Shown piece by piece: positions 9,186 to 17,654 of a stretch of DNA of 64,000 nucleotides. The position numbers were made by a program, and so were the translations under genes. Source of the stretch: Nakamurella multipartita DSM 44233 (lineage in GTDB: Bacteria > Actinomycetota > Actinomycetes > Mycobacteriales > Nakamurellaceae); assembly GCF_000024365.1 (NCBI RefSeq), contig NC_013235.1, positions 992,001 through 1,056,000 of the forward strand, written 5' to 3'. Every line of letters begins with the position of its first letter. The stretch's first letter is position 1. Below the pieces are notes generated by a model. It was not told where the DNA came from. It saw nothing but the letters and a program-made list of their open reading frames with translations, and did no database searches.

Positions 9186-10508
9186 ATGGACCAGAGTAGT
9201 AGCTCGCTGCTGTTGGACATTGACGGGTTGGTCGTCGACCGGGTCGTCCGCAACGACGCCGGCCGACGGGTCGTGCACTGCTCGACCGACCCCCAACTGG
9301 CCGGCTGGTGCCCGGAGTGCGGTGAGCAGTCGAAGTCTCCGAAGGCGTGGGTGACGACCCGCCCGCGGGACGTCCGGCTCGGCGAGGACAAGCCGATCCT
9401 GTTGTGGCGCAAACGGAAATGGCGCTGCCAGGTCGACAGCTGCGAGCGGAAGGTGTTCACCGAATGCCTACCCGAGCAGATCCCCGCCCGGGCCCGGATC
9501 ACCACCCGCGCCCGCCGGCTGGCGGCCGAGGCGATCGGCGACCACACCCGACCGGTGTCCGGCGTCGCGGCCGAGTTCGGCATGGACTGGCGCATCGCGC
9601 ACGACGCGTTCGTCGCCCACTCTGCCGCGGTGCTCCCCGACGCGCCGCCGCCGGTCACCGTGCTGGGCGTCGACGAGACCCGCCGCGGCAAGGCCCACTA
9701 CGAGACCGACCCGACCACCGGGGAGAAGACCTGGGTGGACCGCTTCGACACCGGCCTGGTCGATCTGAGCGGCAACGGCGGGCTGTTCGCACAGGTCAAC
9801 GGCCGCACCAGCAAGGTCCTCATCGAGTGGCTGCAGGCGCAGGACCCGGACTGGCTCGCCACCATCACCCACATCTCGATGGACACGTCCGCGACGTACG
9901 CCCGCGCCGCCCGCCTCGCCCTGCCGAACGCCGTCGTGGTCGTGGACCGGTTCCACCTGGTCGCCCTGGCCAACAAGGCGGTCACCGACTACCGGCGGGA
10001 GTTGGCCTGGGCGCTTCGTGGCCGGCGGGGCCGCAAGAGCGACCCGGAATGGGCGCAACGGAACCGGCTGCTGCGCGCCGTGGAGACTCTCACTCCGGAC
10101 GAGCTGGCCAAGGTGCGGGAAGCGATGCGCCGGGCCGACCCCTCCGGCGGCCTCGAGAAATGCTGGCAGGGCAAGGAACTGCTCCGCAAGCTGCTCAAGC
10201 TCGCCGGCACCAACCCCGACCGCGGACAGATCTTCAACGCGCTGACCGCGTTCTACCTGCACTGCGCCGACTCCGAGATCTCCCAGCTGCGCAGGCTCGC
10301 GTGGACGGTGCATGCCTGGCAGAACTCGATCATCGCCGGCCTGCACACCGGCATCAGCAACGGCCGCACCGAGGGCTACAACCGGATCGTCAAACACATC
10401 GGCCGGATCGCCTTCGGCTTCCGCAACCAGGACAACCAGAAGCGCCGGGTACGCTACGCCTGCACCCGGAAATCCCGGGCGTCAACCAGCCACGCGAAGC
10501 CCTGCTAA
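9186..10508 (+). CDS. ISL3-family transposase (intact)
   Basis: A 440-residue DDE transposase. The N-terminal part holds a zinc-ribbon (CPECGEQ near residue 45, CQVDSCERK near 85), followed by a helix-turn-helix region. The catalytic core includes VLGVDETRRGKA, HISMDTSATYARAARL with VVVVDRFHLV, and the C-terminal GRTEGYNRIVKHIGR with the catalytic Glu. It is cytoplasmic and acts on the GG(G/C)TCTTC ends of its own element. The gene appears complete and could be active. Confidence 0.95.
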   Translation: MDQSSSSLLLDIDGLVVDRVVRNDAGRRVVHCSTDPQLAGWCPECGEQSKSPKAWVTTRPRDVRLGEDKPILLWRKRKWRCQVDSCERKVFTECLPEQIPARARITTRARRLAAEAIGDHTRPVSGVAAEFGMDWRIAHDAFVAHSAAVLPDAPPPVTVLGVDETRRGKAHYETDPTTGEKTWVDRFDTGLVDLSGNGGLFAQVNGRTSKVLIEWLQAQDPDWLATITHISMDTSATYARAARLALPNAVVVVDRFHLVALANKAVTDYRRELAWALRGRRGRKSDPEWAQRNRLLRAVETLTPDELAKVREAMRRADPSGGLEKCWQGKELLRKLLKLAGTNPDRGQIFNALTAFYLHCADSEISQLRRLAWTVHAWQNSIIAGLHTGISNGRTEGYNRIVKHIGRIAFGFRNQDNQKRRVRYACTRKSRASTSHAKPC

Positions 10509-10528
10509 CTCTGAAGAGCCGGAATGGG

Positions 10529-10989
10529 CGCAACGGAACCGGCTGCTGCGCGCCGTGGAGACTCTCACTCCGGACGAGCTGGCCAAGGTGCGGGAAGCGA
10601 TGCGCCGGGCCGACCCCTCCGGCGGCCTCGAGAAATGCTGGCAGGGCAAGGAACTGCTCCGCAAGCTGCTCAAGCTCGCCGGCACCAACCCCGACCGCGG
10701 ACAGATCTTCAACGCGCTGACCGCGTTCTACCTGCACTGCGCCGACTCCGAGATCTCCCAGCTGCGCAGGCTCGCGTGGACGGTGCATGCCTGGCAGAAC
10801 TCGATCATCGCCGGCCTGCACACCGGCATCAGCAACGGCCGCACCGAGGGCTACAACCGGATCGTCAAACACATCGGCCGGATCGCGTTCGGCTTCCGCA
10901 ACCAGGACAACCAGAAGCGGCGGATACGCTACGCCTGCACCCGGAAATCCCGGGCGTCAACCAGCAGCGCGAAGCCCTGCCAACTCTGA
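10529..10989 (+). pseudogene. ISL3-family transposase, 3' part of the outer copy
   Basis: This encodes the last 150 or so residues of the outer transposase, from WAQRNRLLRAVETL to the end, including the GRTEGYNRIVKHIGR motif with the catalytic Glu. It has no start of its own. The protein would end KPCQL where the inner copy ends KPC, because TAA is CAA here. It follows the right-hand GGAATGGG duplication. Confidence 0.9.
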
Positions 10990-11011
10990 AGAGCCCCGAT
11001 GAGGGACCCGA

Positions 11012-12238
11012 ATGACCCATCCAGCCAACAATTCCACCCCTATCGGCGCGTCGCTGCTGAGCGAACAACAAGACCGCTACTTTCTGTTGATGCGTCGAGG
11101 TATGAACAATGTCCAAGCCTGCCGAGCCGTCGGCATCAGCCGCAAGACCGGAACACGGTGGCGACTCGGCCGCACCGAACACAAGAATGGTCACCGCCGA
11201 ACATATGCCCCTGTCGGCACGTCCGCAATTCCGCCGATTTCGTCTCGGTACCTTTCCGAGCCGGAACGGGTTCGAATCGCCGACCTTCGCCGGCTCGGGT
11301 GGACCATTCGAGCCATCGCGGACGACCTGGGGCGCGCACCGTCGACGGTCAGCCGCGAGCTGAACCGCAACAGCGACCGCGCCGACGGGCCGGGGTATCT
11401 GCCGCACCACGCACACCGCCGGGCCGCAGCACGGAGGGCACGTCCCAAGCCGACCAAGCTCGCTCTCGATGCCGAGCTGCGCGAGTTCGTCGCCGCCCGG
11501 CTGGCGAAGAAGTGGAGCCCGGAGCAGATCGCGCACGCGCTGCGTACCGAGTTCCCGGACCAGCCCTGGCGGCACCTGGCCATCGAGACCCTCTACCGCG
11601 CCGTCTACCGACCGGGACATAGTGGCCTGCAGAAGAACTCGACGGAAGCGCTGCGCACCGGCCGTCCCCGTCGGCGTCCACAGCACCACCCCCACCGGCG
11701 AAAGGCCCGGATCTGCGAGCCGAGCAACATGATCGACCAGCGACCGGCCGAGGTCGACGACCGTGCCGTGCCCGGCCACTGGGAAGGCGACCTCATCATC
11801 GGAAGGAACGGCGGCTCCGCCATCGCCACCCTCGTCGAGCGGACCACTCGGTTTCTCCTCTTGGTGCATCTGCCCGGGTCGCGTACCGCCGCGACGCTGC
11901 GAAAGGCGATCGTCCCGGCTCTCCAAGCCATCCCTGCGCACCTGCGCCGGTCGATCACCTGGGATCAGGGCGGGGAAATGGCTCTGCACGGAGAAATCAC
12001 AACGGTCACCGGTACCCCAGTGTATTTCTGCCACCCGCACTCGCCCTGGGAGCGTGGGTCCAACGAGAACATGAACGGCGTCCTTCGTCAATACTTCCCC
12101 AAAAGTACCGACCTTGCCATCCACACTCCCGAGCGCCTCACCGAGGTCGCCAACGAAATCAACGAGCGACCGCGTAAGACACTGAGTTGGGCAACGCCTG
12201 CGGAAATCCTTGCTACACTGTCATCGACCACAAATTGA
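11012..12238 (+). CDS. IS30-family transposase
   Basis: A 408-residue transposase. The N-terminal half carries two helix-turn-helix segments, one near VQACRAVGISRKTGTRW and one at IRAIADDLGRAPSTVSRELNRN, the latter being the IS30 signature. The catalytic core shows GHWEGDLIIG (Asp), SITWDQGGEM (Asp) and PHSPWERGSNENMNG (Glu). It appears intact, but the outer ISL3 element lies just upstream, separating it from the IS30 left end, so its native promoter is displaced. Confidence 0.95.
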   Translation: MTHPANNSTPIGASLLSEQQDRYFLLMRRGMNNVQACRAVGISRKTGTRWRLGRTEHKNGHRRTYAPVGTSAIPPISSRYLSEPERVRIADLRRLGWTIRAIADDLGRAPSTVSRELNRNSDRADGPGYLPHHAHRRAAARRARPKPTKLALDAELREFVAARLAKKWSPEQIAHALRTEFPDQPWRHLAIETLYRAVYRPGHSGLQKNSTEALRTGRPRRRPQHHPHRRKARICEPSNMIDQRPAEVDDRAVPGHWEGDLIIGRNGGSAIATLVERTTRFLLLVHLPGSRTAATLRKAIVPALQAIPAHLRRSITWDQGGEMALHGEITTVTGTPVYFCHPHSPWERGSNENMNGVLRQYFPKSTDLAIHTPERLTEVANEINERPRKTLSWATPAEILATLSSTTN

Positions 12239-12257
12239 CCGCCATTGTTGCGACGAT

Positions 12258-13687
12258 CGAAAAAATCCGCCGATTGCGGCGTGGGCCGCGCCGGTGCCGA
12301 CCCCGGGGCGCAGGGGGGCGTGGAAATCCAGCGCCTGCGCCGCGCAGAGCAGCTCGACGGCCAGGATGTGGCCGGCGTTCCAGGCCGCGCGGCGGGCCTT
12401 GATCGCGGCGGTGGTGCCCATGCTGACGTGGTCCTCCTGGCCGGCGCAGGTGGAGACCGTGTGCACGGTGGCCGGGGCGGCGTGGGCCCGGTTCTCGGCG
12501 GCCAGGGCCGCCGCCACGTACGGCGGGATCATGAATCCGGAGTTGGCCCCGGACCCGGCGACCAGGAACGGCGGCAGCTCGGACAGGTGACTGTTGGTCA
12601 ACCGGTCCGACCGGGCCTGCGACATCGTGCTCATTTCGGCGATCGCGATCGCCAGGCAGTCCAGCGCGGTGGCCACCGGCGCGCCGTGCCCGTTGCCGCC
12701 GGGCAACGCCACGAGTGAGGGCGCCCCGTCGGCATCCTCGCCCGGCACGAAGACCGGATTGTCGGTGACGGAGTTGATCTCGCACTCGACCACACCGGCC
12801 ACGTAGTCCAGGCAGTCGCGCACGGCACCGTGCACCTGCGGGATGCAGCGCAGGCTCAGCGGGTCCTGCAGGCGGTGGTCGCGGAACCGCTCGATGATCT
12901 CGCTGCCGGCCAGCAGCGCGCGCAGCCGGCGAGCCGTCAGCACCTGGCCCGGATGCGGCCGCAGGGCCTGCAGGCGGGCGTCGAAGCCGCGGGTGTTGCC
13001 GCGCAGGGCCTCCACGCTCGTCGCCCCGGCCACGTCGGCCACGTCGATCAGGGTCTGCACCTTGCCCACGGCCAGCGCGCCGATGCCGCTGATCTCGAAG
13101 GTGCCGCTGATCAGCGCGTGCCCCTCGCGCAGGCCGGGGGCCTGGCCGGGCAGGCCGGCCCGCCGCAGCGCCTCGGCCCCGGGCAGCAGTTCGCCGCCGA
13201 ACCAGGCCTGTCCCTCGCCGAACACGGCCAGGCCGATGTGGGCGGTGGCGGTGAGGTAACCGACCGACCCCTGGGACGGGGCGTAGGGCACCACACCCCG
13301 GTTGAGCATGTCGACCAGCGTCTGCACCAGCCGCACGCTGACCCCGCTGTACCCGCGGGCCAGGGAGCGCACGGTGCAGGCCATGATCGCCCGCACGGCG
13401 GCCTCGTCGTGCGGATCGCCCACCCCGCTGGCGTGGCTGCGCAGCATCTGCAGCTGGGCGTCGGCCGGGTCGTGGGTGTCGGGCACGATCGTGTACAGGT
13501 CGCCGACCCCGGTGTTGAGGCCGTACACCGGGGAGCCGGACCGCAACACGGTCGGCAGCAGCCGGTGGGTGCGGTCGATCGCCCGGATGGCCCGCTCGTC
13601 CAGCGCGACCGGTGCCCCGTGGGCGATGGCCACGATCTCCCGGATCGAGGTGGGTGCCGAACCCAGCAGAACCGTCTCGGTGTCCAT
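12258..13687 (-). pseudogene. Histidine ammonia-lyase-family protein, N-terminal part, lacking the MIO tripeptide and cut by IS30
   Basis: About 476 codons of a HutH/PAL-family protein starting at the ATG at 13687, behind a GAAGGGA ribosome site. Family landmarks are YGLNTGVGDL, the 140-GSVG-143 strand, FGEGQAWFGG, the DNPVF segment, NSGFMIPPYVAAALAAEN and GQEDHVSMG. In active lyases GSVG is followed by Ala-Ser-Gly, which cyclises into the electrophilic MIO cofactor. Here GSVG is followed directly by YLTATAH, so the tripeptide is absent without loss of frame. The gene is broken after AAIGGFF by the IS30 element; its tail is at 7871-8047. Substrate cannot be given. Confidence 0.88.
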
Positions 13688-13710
13688 GACCGTCCCTTCG
13701 CCGGTCCCGA

Positions 13711-15402
13711 TCATGCCGCAGACGCAGCCCCGGTCAGCGCGAACTCGGGGCCGGTCCACCGGCGGCGCAGCCACCGGTCGTGACTGGCCAGGATGACGGC
13801 GCCGGGCGCGCTGCCCAACGCCTCCTCCAGCTCGCTGGCCAGCGTCAGTGACAGGTGGTTGGTCGGCTCGTCCAGCAGCAGCAGGTCCGGGGCCAGCGCG
13901 ACCAGGATGCCCAGGGCCAACCGGCGACGTTGCCCGACGCTGAGCCGGCCGACCGGGACGTCCAGGTCGGCGGCCCGCAGCAACCCGACCGCCAGCAGCA
14001 GCGCACCGTCGGGGTCACGATCCCCGGTGGCCCGGCCGAAGGCGGCCCGGGCCGATTCGGCCGGCGCCGGGAAACTCACCTCCTGCTCCAGCAGCCCGAC
14101 CCGGCGGGCGCGCACCCGGACCGATCCGCGGCTCGGCGCCACCCGCCCGGCCAGCACGCCAAGCAGGCTGGACTTGCCCGACCCGTTCGCCCCGGTGACC
14201 AGCAGACGACCGCCGTTGGGGACCACCAGGGTCGGCACTGCCACCCGGCCGGGCACGGCCAACTCGTGCACGTTGACCACCTCGGGATCCGTCGAGCCGC
14301 CGTCGGGCCGGCCGGTCAGCGCTCCGGAGAAGGTCAGCGGCGCGGGCGGTGGCGGCACCGCCGCCCGCTCGGCGGCGGCCAGCCGGTGCTCGGCCTGGTG
14401 CACCCGGCGGGCGTGGGCCCGCTCGACGTTGGCCCCCTTGAATGCGTAGATGAACTTGTCGTTGTCCCGGGGGCCCCGGTTGTGCGCGATCCGGTCGGTG
14501 TCGATGGCGGCGGCCCGGCGCAGCCTGGCGATCCGGTCCTGCTGGTCGGCGTAGGTCCGTTCCCACCGGCGGCGGGCGGCGGCCCGGTGCTCCAGGTAGT
14601 CGGTGAAGGTGCCGCCGAACCGGCGCCCGCCACGGCCGTCGGTGCCACCCGCGCGCGGATCGAGGTCGAACAGGTCGGTGCAGACCCGGTCCAGGAACGC
14701 CCGGTCGTGGCTGACCGCCACCAGCACCCCGGGCCGGCCGACCAGGTGGTTCTCCAGCAGGTCCAGCGCCGCCTCGTCCAGGTGGTTGGTCGGCTCGTCC
14801 AGCAGCAGGCAGTCCGGGTCGGCGATGAGCAGTGCGGCCAGCGCCAGCCGGGAACGTTGCCCGCCGGACAGCTCGGTGACCGGCCGGTCCGGATCCACCG
14901 CGCCCAGGCCCAGGCTGGTCAAGGTCAGCTCGGCCCGGCGGTCGGCGTCCCACGCGTCGTGGGCCTGCGCCCACTCCAACCGTTGCGCGAACGCGGCCGC
15001 CGCGGCCGGATCGGACGCGAGCCGGTCGCTGAGCAGTTCGACGTCATCGACGGCGGCGTGCAACGGGGCCAGCGCCTGCGCCATCACCTGGCCCAGCGTG
15101 CCGACCAGCTCCGGTTCCTGGGCGAGATAGCCTACGGTTCCGGCAATCTCCACCGATCCGGAGTCCGGCGGGGCGGCCGCGGCCAGCAGCCGCAGCAGGG
15201 TCGACTTGCCCACCCCGTTCTCGCCGATCACGCCGACGCGCCGGCCCGGGGCGACGTGCAGGTCGATGCCGTCCAGGACGAGGCGGTCGCCGAAACCGAC
15301 CGTCAGGTCGCGGGCGGTCAGCGTCCCCGGCGGGCCGGCGGGAGACGGTGGCGCCGGGTCCGCCGAGACAGCGGCAGCCGAATGGGTGAAGGGAGATGAC
15401 AT
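13711..15402 (-). CDS. ABC-F family ATPase with two nucleotide-binding domains
   Basis: A 563-residue soluble protein with two ABC domains and no membrane segments, as in ABC-F translation or antibiotic-resistance factors. Domain 1 has GENGVGKST, LSGGQRSRLALAALL and LLLDEPTNHLDEA; domain 2 has GANGSGKSS, LSVGQRRRLALGILV and LLLLDEPTNHLSL. The linker around residues 270-350 is Arg/Ala rich and charged. The frame opens earlier (GTG at 15492), but the ATG at 15402 gives a better N-terminus. The stop is 23 bases before the lyase start, so the two may share a transcript. A role in ribosome protection is possible but not shown. Confidence 0.9.
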   Translation of the reverse strand: MSSPFTHSAAAVSADPAPPSPAGPPGTLTARDLTVGFGDRLVLDGIDLHVAPGRRVGVIGENGVGKSTLLRLLAAAAPPDSGSVEIAGTVGYLAQEPELVGTLGQVMAQALAPLHAAVDDVELLSDRLASDPAAAAAFAQRLEWAQAHDAWDADRRAELTLTSLGLGAVDPDRPVTELSGGQRSRLALAALLIADPDCLLLDEPTNHLDEAALDLLENHLVGRPGVLVAVSHDRAFLDRVCTDLFDLDPRAGGTDGRGGRRFGGTFTDYLEHRAAARRRWERTYADQQDRIARLRRAAAIDTDRIAHNRGPRDNDKFIYAFKGANVERAHARRVHQAEHRLAAAERAAVPPPPAPLTFSGALTGRPDGGSTDPEVVNVHELAVPGRVAVPTLVVPNGGRLLVTGANGSGKSSLLGVLAGRVAPSRGSVRVRARRVGLLEQEVSFPAPAESARAAFGRATGDRDPDGALLLAVGLLRAADLDVPVGRLSVGQRRRLALGILVALAPDLLLLDEPTNHLSLTLASELEEALGSAPGAVILASHDRWLRRRWTGPEFALTGAASAA

Positions 15403-15596
15403 CGCCGGGCCCGTTTCGGGGTGGAGGGACCCGCCGGGCCGGTGGCCACAGGCGCGGGTGGGGGCGAGGTCAGCGATCCATGATGGGTCCACCGTACCGA
15501 GCCGCCCGGGCGGGACAACCGGATTTTCACCGGGCCACCGTCGTCCCCCGCGCGTCGCATCCGGTCGCGGCGGGGGTCGCGGACCAGGATCGGCGG

Positions 15597-16097
15597 GTGG
15601 ATCCCGCCGTGCTCGCCTTCACCCTGGTGATCCTGGCGGCCTTCACCTTCGGCGTGGCCAGCGCGCCGTTGGGGCTGCTGCTGGGGCTCTCGCCGGGGCT
15701 GGTGGCCGCCGGGGTGTTCCTCGGCAGCGCCGGGTTCGTGCTGGTCAGCGGGCCCATCGTGGTCGACCGGGTGCCGGACCGGTGGGCCCGCCCGGTGCGT
15801 CGGCTGCTGACCCACGGCCCGCGGGTGGCGCGGTGGTGGGGTCGGGGCGAGCGCACCGCGGGTCGGCTCGCCGTCCGGGTGGTGGACCGGTCGTCGCTGG
15901 TGATCGACCGGCTCGGCTACCGCGGTCTGGCCGTGCTGGCCCCGGTGCTGGGACGCTGGCTGGTCCCGGCGGCGGAGATCGCGCTGGACCCGCCGCGCCG
16001 GGACCTGTACCGCTGGGCCGTCCTGGGCTGCGCCACCTGGTCGGTGCTCGTCACCGTCGGCACCGACGCGCTGGTGCTGCTGGTGCGGGGCGGCTGA
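15597..16097 (+). CDS. Hypothetical membrane protein
   Basis: A protein of about 166 residues from the GTG at 15597, which has AGGATCGG just upstream; the ATG at 15480 would add 39 residues of less protein-like sequence. Two hydrophobic segments near the N-terminus (LAFTLVILAAFTFGVA and GLVAAGVFLGSAGFVL) and one near the C-terminus suggest three transmembrane helices around an Arg-rich cytoplasmic stretch. No family was recognised. It is transcribed divergently from the ABC-F gene and converges with the next gene. Confidence 0.6.
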   Translation: MDPAVLAFTLVILAAFTFGVASAPLGLLLGLSPGLVAAGVFLGSAGFVLVSGPIVVDRVPDRWARPVRRLLTHGPRVARWWGRGERTAGRLAVRVVDRSSLVIDRLGYRGLAVLAPVLGRWLVPAAEIALDPPRRDLYRWAVLGCATWSVLVTVGTDALVLLVRGG

Positions 16098-16127
16098 CCC
16101 GGCGACCCCGCCATCCCGCACGCCCGC

Positions 16128-16146
16128 CGGGCCCCTGCCGGGCCCG
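16128..16146. terminator. Short GC hairpin between convergent genes
   Basis: CGGGCCC (16128-16134) and GGGCCCG (16140-16146) can pair across a 5-base loop between two converging genes. The pairing is short, so a bidirectional terminator is only a suggestion. Confidence 0.35.
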
Positions 16147-16151
16147 CGGGC

Positions 16152-16772
16152 TCAGGCCATCTCGGGGACCCGCAGGTGGGCGATCAGCAGGTCGAACTCG
16201 GCGACGTCCAGGATGTCCACCCGGGCGTCGCGGGCGGTGCGCATGCGCAGCTCGCGCGCCGAGTCCCGGGTGGCCATCATCAGCTCGGGGGAGTCATAGG
16301 TGGCCGAGAGCACGGCCCGGCCGGTCGAGCGATCAACGAACAGGCTGGCGCTGCAGAACCCGTCCAGGCTCTCCATCGCCGGCATCGCGACCATCCGGTA
16401 GACGTCGATGCTGCGCTCCAGGTCGGCCGGGGCGCCGTGCATCCAGGTGGCCCGCACGCACGCGCCCTGCTGGCAGTGGTGATGGCGGTGCATGGCCGCG
16501 ATCTCCCATTCCTCGACGAAGGGCAGCCCACCCAGCAGGACGCCGGCCCGGGTCCGCATCGAGGCCACGGCCGCGTCGCTGGCCCGCATGTCCGTCATCG
16601 AGTCCCAGGACGAGGTGACGATGCACCGGCCGGACAGGCGGTCGGCCATCATCGATATCCCCAGGCATCCGGGCATGGCCTGGAAGGCGGGCGCGACCTC
16701 GGCGCGCAGGAGGTCGATGCCCGCGTCCATGGAGCGCGCGCGGGCCTGGAACGTCGTGGAGCGTGCGTACAT
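16152..16772 (-). CDS. Two-domain ABM/ferredoxin-like protein of unknown function
   Basis: A 206-residue cytoplasmic protein that looks like two tandem dimeric alpha-beta barrel units (antibiotic-biosynthesis-monooxygenase type). Residues about 1-85 contain GISMMADRLSGRCIVTSSWDS and residues about 110-200 contain GFCSASLFVDRSTGRAVLSA, which align with each other. Between them is an unusual HRHHHCQQGAC stretch that could bind metal or haem. This fold occurs in monooxygenases and haem-degrading proteins; no specific reaction can be assigned. It stands alone, transcribed away from the HTH gene. Confidence 0.65.
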   Translation of the reverse strand: MYARSTTFQARARSMDAGIDLLRAEVAPAFQAMPGCLGISMMADRLSGRCIVTSSWDSMTDMRASDAAVASMRTRAGVLLGGLPFVEEWEIAAMHRHHHCQQGACVRATWMHGAPADLERSIDVYRMVAMPAMESLDGFCSASLFVDRSTGRAVLSATYDSPELMMATRDSARELRMRTARDARVDILDVAEFDLLIAHLRVPEMA

Positions 16773-17041
16773 CGCCGGATCCCTTCGGCTCCGGGCAACG
16801 CCCCGGCGGCGCTGCCGTGTGTCCAGCCTTCACCCGTGCGGGCCCGCAGGCAATGGTCGGGGAGCCGTTCGGAGCACGCCGTCACTCGAATTGGTGCTCA
16901 CGCAGGGTGGGTAGTCGCTCACCGCGAAAATCAGCCATCGCGCGGATCCCACCAGTCACGCTAGAGTTCACAGAGCACGTACGTTGGGTGTCCACCGGAG
17001 GGGAAGCCGGCGGCGCGAAACGTGCCGGAAGACGGTGTCCG

Positions 17042-17278
17042 ATGCCCGCTCGAGACGACCGACCCCCGAGGGAGCCGACGCCTCGGGATTCGACTCTGTC
17101 CGAAATGCGTTTCCTGACGGTGGCCGAGGTGGCCACCCTGATGCGGGTCTCCCGCATGACGGTGTACCGACTCGTGCATTCCGGCGAGCTGCCCGCGGTG
17201 CGGGTGGGTCGATCCTTCCGGGTGCCCGAGCGTGCGGTGCACGACTACCTGCGGACCGCGTTCAACGACGTCGGTTGA
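17042..17278 (+). CDS. Excisionase-type helix-turn-helix DNA-binding protein
   Basis: A 78-residue protein with a MerR/excisionase winged helix (LTVAEVATLMRVSRMTVYRLV, then VGRSFRVPERAVHDYL). It corresponds to the small HTH protein that many actinobacteria encode just before bS22 and an epimerase; in Mycobacterium tuberculosis the analogous order is Rv0500A-Rv0500B-galE2-Rv0502. The ATG at 17042 is the chosen start; an internal ATG at 17105 would remove a charged N-terminus. Target DNA is unknown. Confidence 0.85.
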   Translation: MPARDDRPPREPTPRDSTLSEMRFLTVAEVATLMRVSRMTVYRLVHSGELPAVRVGRSFRVPERAVHDYLRTAFNDVG

Positions 17279-17288
17279 CCCTGGTCAG

Positions 17289-17306
17289 CCGGCCGGTACC
17301 GGCCGG
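17289..17306. terminator. Perfect 18-bp palindrome downstream of the HTH gene
   Basis: CCGGCCGGTACCGGCCGG is a perfect palindrome 11 bases after the HTH stop and about 115 bases before bS22. It may be a terminator, or an operator for the upstream HTH protein; the sequence alone does not decide. Confidence 0.35.
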
Positions 17307-17419
17307 TAGGATGGCCCGGGTTCGGCATCCGCCGGGCCTTCGGACGGGCAGGTTCCGTCCGTGCTCATGCGTCGATGCGGCCAGCGGACCGCGGCGGCCG
17401 CACACCGGGAGAAGTATTC

Positions 17420-17521
17420 ATGGGTTCTGTCATCAAGAAGCGTCGCAAGCGGATGGCCAAGAAGAAGCACCGCAAGCTGCTGCGCAAGACCCGGGTGGCG
17501 CGCCGCAAGGCCGGTAAGTAG
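17420..17521 (+). CDS. Small ribosomal protein bS22 (AURKAIP1/COX24-domain, 33 aa)
   Basis: A 33-residue protein, [19 protein letters not shown] followed by a Lys/Arg-rich tail ending RKAGK. It is the very basic AURKAIP1/COX24-type protein conserved throughout actinobacteria and identified in mycobacterial ribosomes as bS22, an extra small-subunit protein. GGGAGAAG lies six bases before the ATG. Its position between the HTH gene and the epimerase-like gene is the conserved actinobacterial arrangement. Confidence 0.93.
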   Translation: MGSVIKKRRKRMAKKKHRKLLRKTRVARRKAGK

Positions 17522-17534
17522 CCGCCCGCTCGCG

Positions 17535-17561
17535 CCCGGCCGCCGCTCGCGGCGGACCGGG
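17535..17561 (+). terminator. Hairpin after bS22
   Basis: An 11-bp stem with one bulge (arms 17535-17545 and 17550-17561) closes on a CTCG loop 14 bases after the bS22 stop. It is likely a terminator or attenuator that lets bS22 be expressed more strongly than the downstream SDR gene. Confidence 0.5.
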
Positions 17562-17654
17562 TCGGGCGTGGGTCCTGGTACCTGCGCCCGAGTGCGGGGT
17601 AACCCGTTCGGGACTGCGGTCCCGGCTCGAGAATCAGGCAGGGGTGTCAGGTCG

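Larger units (their letters stand above)
9066..10520 (+). mobile_element. Inner, intact ISL3-family insertion sequence (1455 bp)
   Basis: It begins GGGTCTTCGGACTT and ends in CTCTGAAGAGCC, with GGAATGGG target duplications on both sides. It carries one intact transposase gene (9186-10508). It is nearly identical to the outer copy but has scattered substitutions, so it came from a different copy in the genome rather than from the interrupted one. Orientation is the same as the outer copy. Confidence 0.93.
8078..10995 (+). mobile_element. Outer ISL3-family insertion sequence, interrupted by a second copy of itself
   Basis: The left end starts GGGTCTTCAGACTT and the right end, read inward, is GGCTCTTCAGAGTT, so the terminal repeats match at 12 of 14 positions. 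CCGATGAG duplications flank it. Without the inner copy (9066-10520) and its 8-bp duplication, the element is 1455 bp, the same length as the inner copy. It inserted between the IS30 left end and the IS30 transposase, probably removing that gene from its own promoter. Its transposase is split into 8198-9065 and 10529-10989. Confidence 0.9.
8048..12257 (+). mobile_element. IS30-family insertion sequence, interrupted by nested ISL3 elements
   Basis: The ends are imperfect inverted repeats of about 14 bp (GGAACGACGCAACA on the left, CGATCGTCGCAACA read inward from the right), sharing the CGCAACA core common at IS30-family ends. A 2-bp CG duplication flanks it. Its transposase is at 11012-12238. 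After removing the ISL3 insert and its duplication the element is about 1.28 kb. It lies inside the lyase gene. The exact ends are set by restoring the lyase frame and could be off by a base or two. Confidence 0.8.
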
